DNA of 64,000 bases from contig CAXXKC010000003.1 of NCBI GenBank assembly GCA_963674835.2, forward strand, positions 496,001 through 560,000, written 5' to 3'. The stretch is from G963674835 sp963674835 (lineage in GTDB: Bacteria > Planctomycetota > Planctomycetia > Pirellulales > Thermoguttaceae). Of the stretch, positions 63,724-64,000 are shown piece by piece; position 1 is the stretch's first letter; every line of letters starts with the position of its first letter. The notes under the pieces were generated by a model. That model made no database searches. It was not told where the DNA came from and was given only the letters and a program-made list of their open reading frames with translations. The position numbers and the translations under genes are program-made.

Positions 63724-63963
63724 TGACCCCCGTGTGGACCGTATATCGCGCAACCGTTCACCAGCCCGCACGTTCGGCGGCGCGAAGCCGCCACAGAGCT
63801 TCACGATAGTAGCGGGTAGGGGGGTGAAAACGGAACCTCGCTTTGGGCGACCTGCAAAGGCCCCGCTCGCTGCCCGCAATAATCCCGCCGTGCCGTGCCG
63901 ATGCAAAGAAGCGGGGCGTTCGGCGACTGCGTTCGATTCTGGATTAGCAAGAGGCACTATCCC

Positions 63964-64000
63964 ATGCAACGCTATCTCATCCTGGGATCGGCCTTGGCAT
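63964..64000 (+). CDS. Start of an exported protein gene (cut by window end)
   Basis: ATG at 63964 begins MQRYLILGSALA, which looks like the start of a signal peptide. AGAGG lies upstream. Only twelve codons are visible, so the product cannot be named. Confidence 0.4.
   Translation, partial: MQRYLILGSALA

Noticed and set aside
63724..63969. N-terminal extension of the methyltransferase frame
   Set aside because: The extra 82 codons have no family match, and the following short plus-strand gene start overlaps them.
1..64000. tRNA, rRNA, CRISPR array, insertion sequence, prophage or toxin-antitoxin pair
   Set aside because: None was seen: no tRNA cloverleaf, no regular spacer repeats, and no transposase or integrase-like protein.

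Overview
The window is GC-rich bacterial chromosome, densely coding, and reads as a planctomycete, probably of the Pirellulales type. The pointers are a sulfatase beside a sulfotransferase, Tat-exported Gfo/Idh/MocA and sugar-isomerase proteins, very large secreted carbohydrate-active-looking proteins, an FSLRALL-type membrane protein, a PadR/permease-prefix pair, and a flagellar supercluster in the deep-branching gene order. The lineage is inferred from gene content only; there is no rRNA in the window.

Left part (1-12.7 kb): a mostly minus-strand metabolic block. It holds serC (cut by the window edge), an aldo/keto reductase, a 1447-residue secreted glycosidase-like protein, an aldehyde dehydrogenase, and a coupled pair of Tat-signal proteins (Gfo/Idh oxidoreductase and sugar isomerase/epimerase). 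The ribulokinase gene araB follows on the plus strand. Next (12.9-24 kb) come a coupled pair of secreted hydrolases (alpha/beta hydrolase and C45-type Ntn hydrolase), trpB-trpA, a PilZ-like protein, two coupled membrane proteins sharing a repeated domain, malate dehydrogenase, and an esterase-fold protein with Asp where the nucleophilic Ser should be.

Centre (24-56.7 kb): the flagellar supercluster. A TPR membrane protein, a FlgN-like coiled-coil protein, a histidine kinase and a sigma-54 activator (FleS/FleR-like) precede flgB-flgC-fliE-fliF-fliG-fliH-fliI-fliJ-(MotE-like)-fliK-flgD-flgE-flbD-fliL-fliN-fliO-fliP-fliQ-fliR-flhB. After a minus-strand insertion of a sulfatase and a sulfotransferase, the cluster resumes as flhA-flhF-flhG-(small membrane protein)-fliA/whiG-type sigma factor and closes at a strong intrinsic terminator. 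motA, motB and fliM are missing from the positions where they usually sit. The FliN here carries three (perhaps four) copies of the motif normally found once at the FliM N-terminus, where CheY-P binds. Two identical 15-bp dyads lie upstream of flgB and may be activator sites.

Right part (56.8-64 kb): a minus-strand group with a four-TM protein, a secreted Big_5-like Ig domain protein, a permease-prefix/TM/Big_5 fusion and a PadR repressor. The padR gene has a clear sigma-70 promoter overlapped by a perfect inverted-repeat operator. Two 93%-identical 75-bp double-hairpin repeats lie in this region. It continues with a zinc-ribbon membrane protein, a two-domain alpha/beta hydrolase whose second domain looks catalytically dead, a SAM methyltransferase with a THUMP-like domain, and the start of one more exported protein. 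No tRNA, rRNA, CRISPR array, insertion sequence or phage gene was seen.
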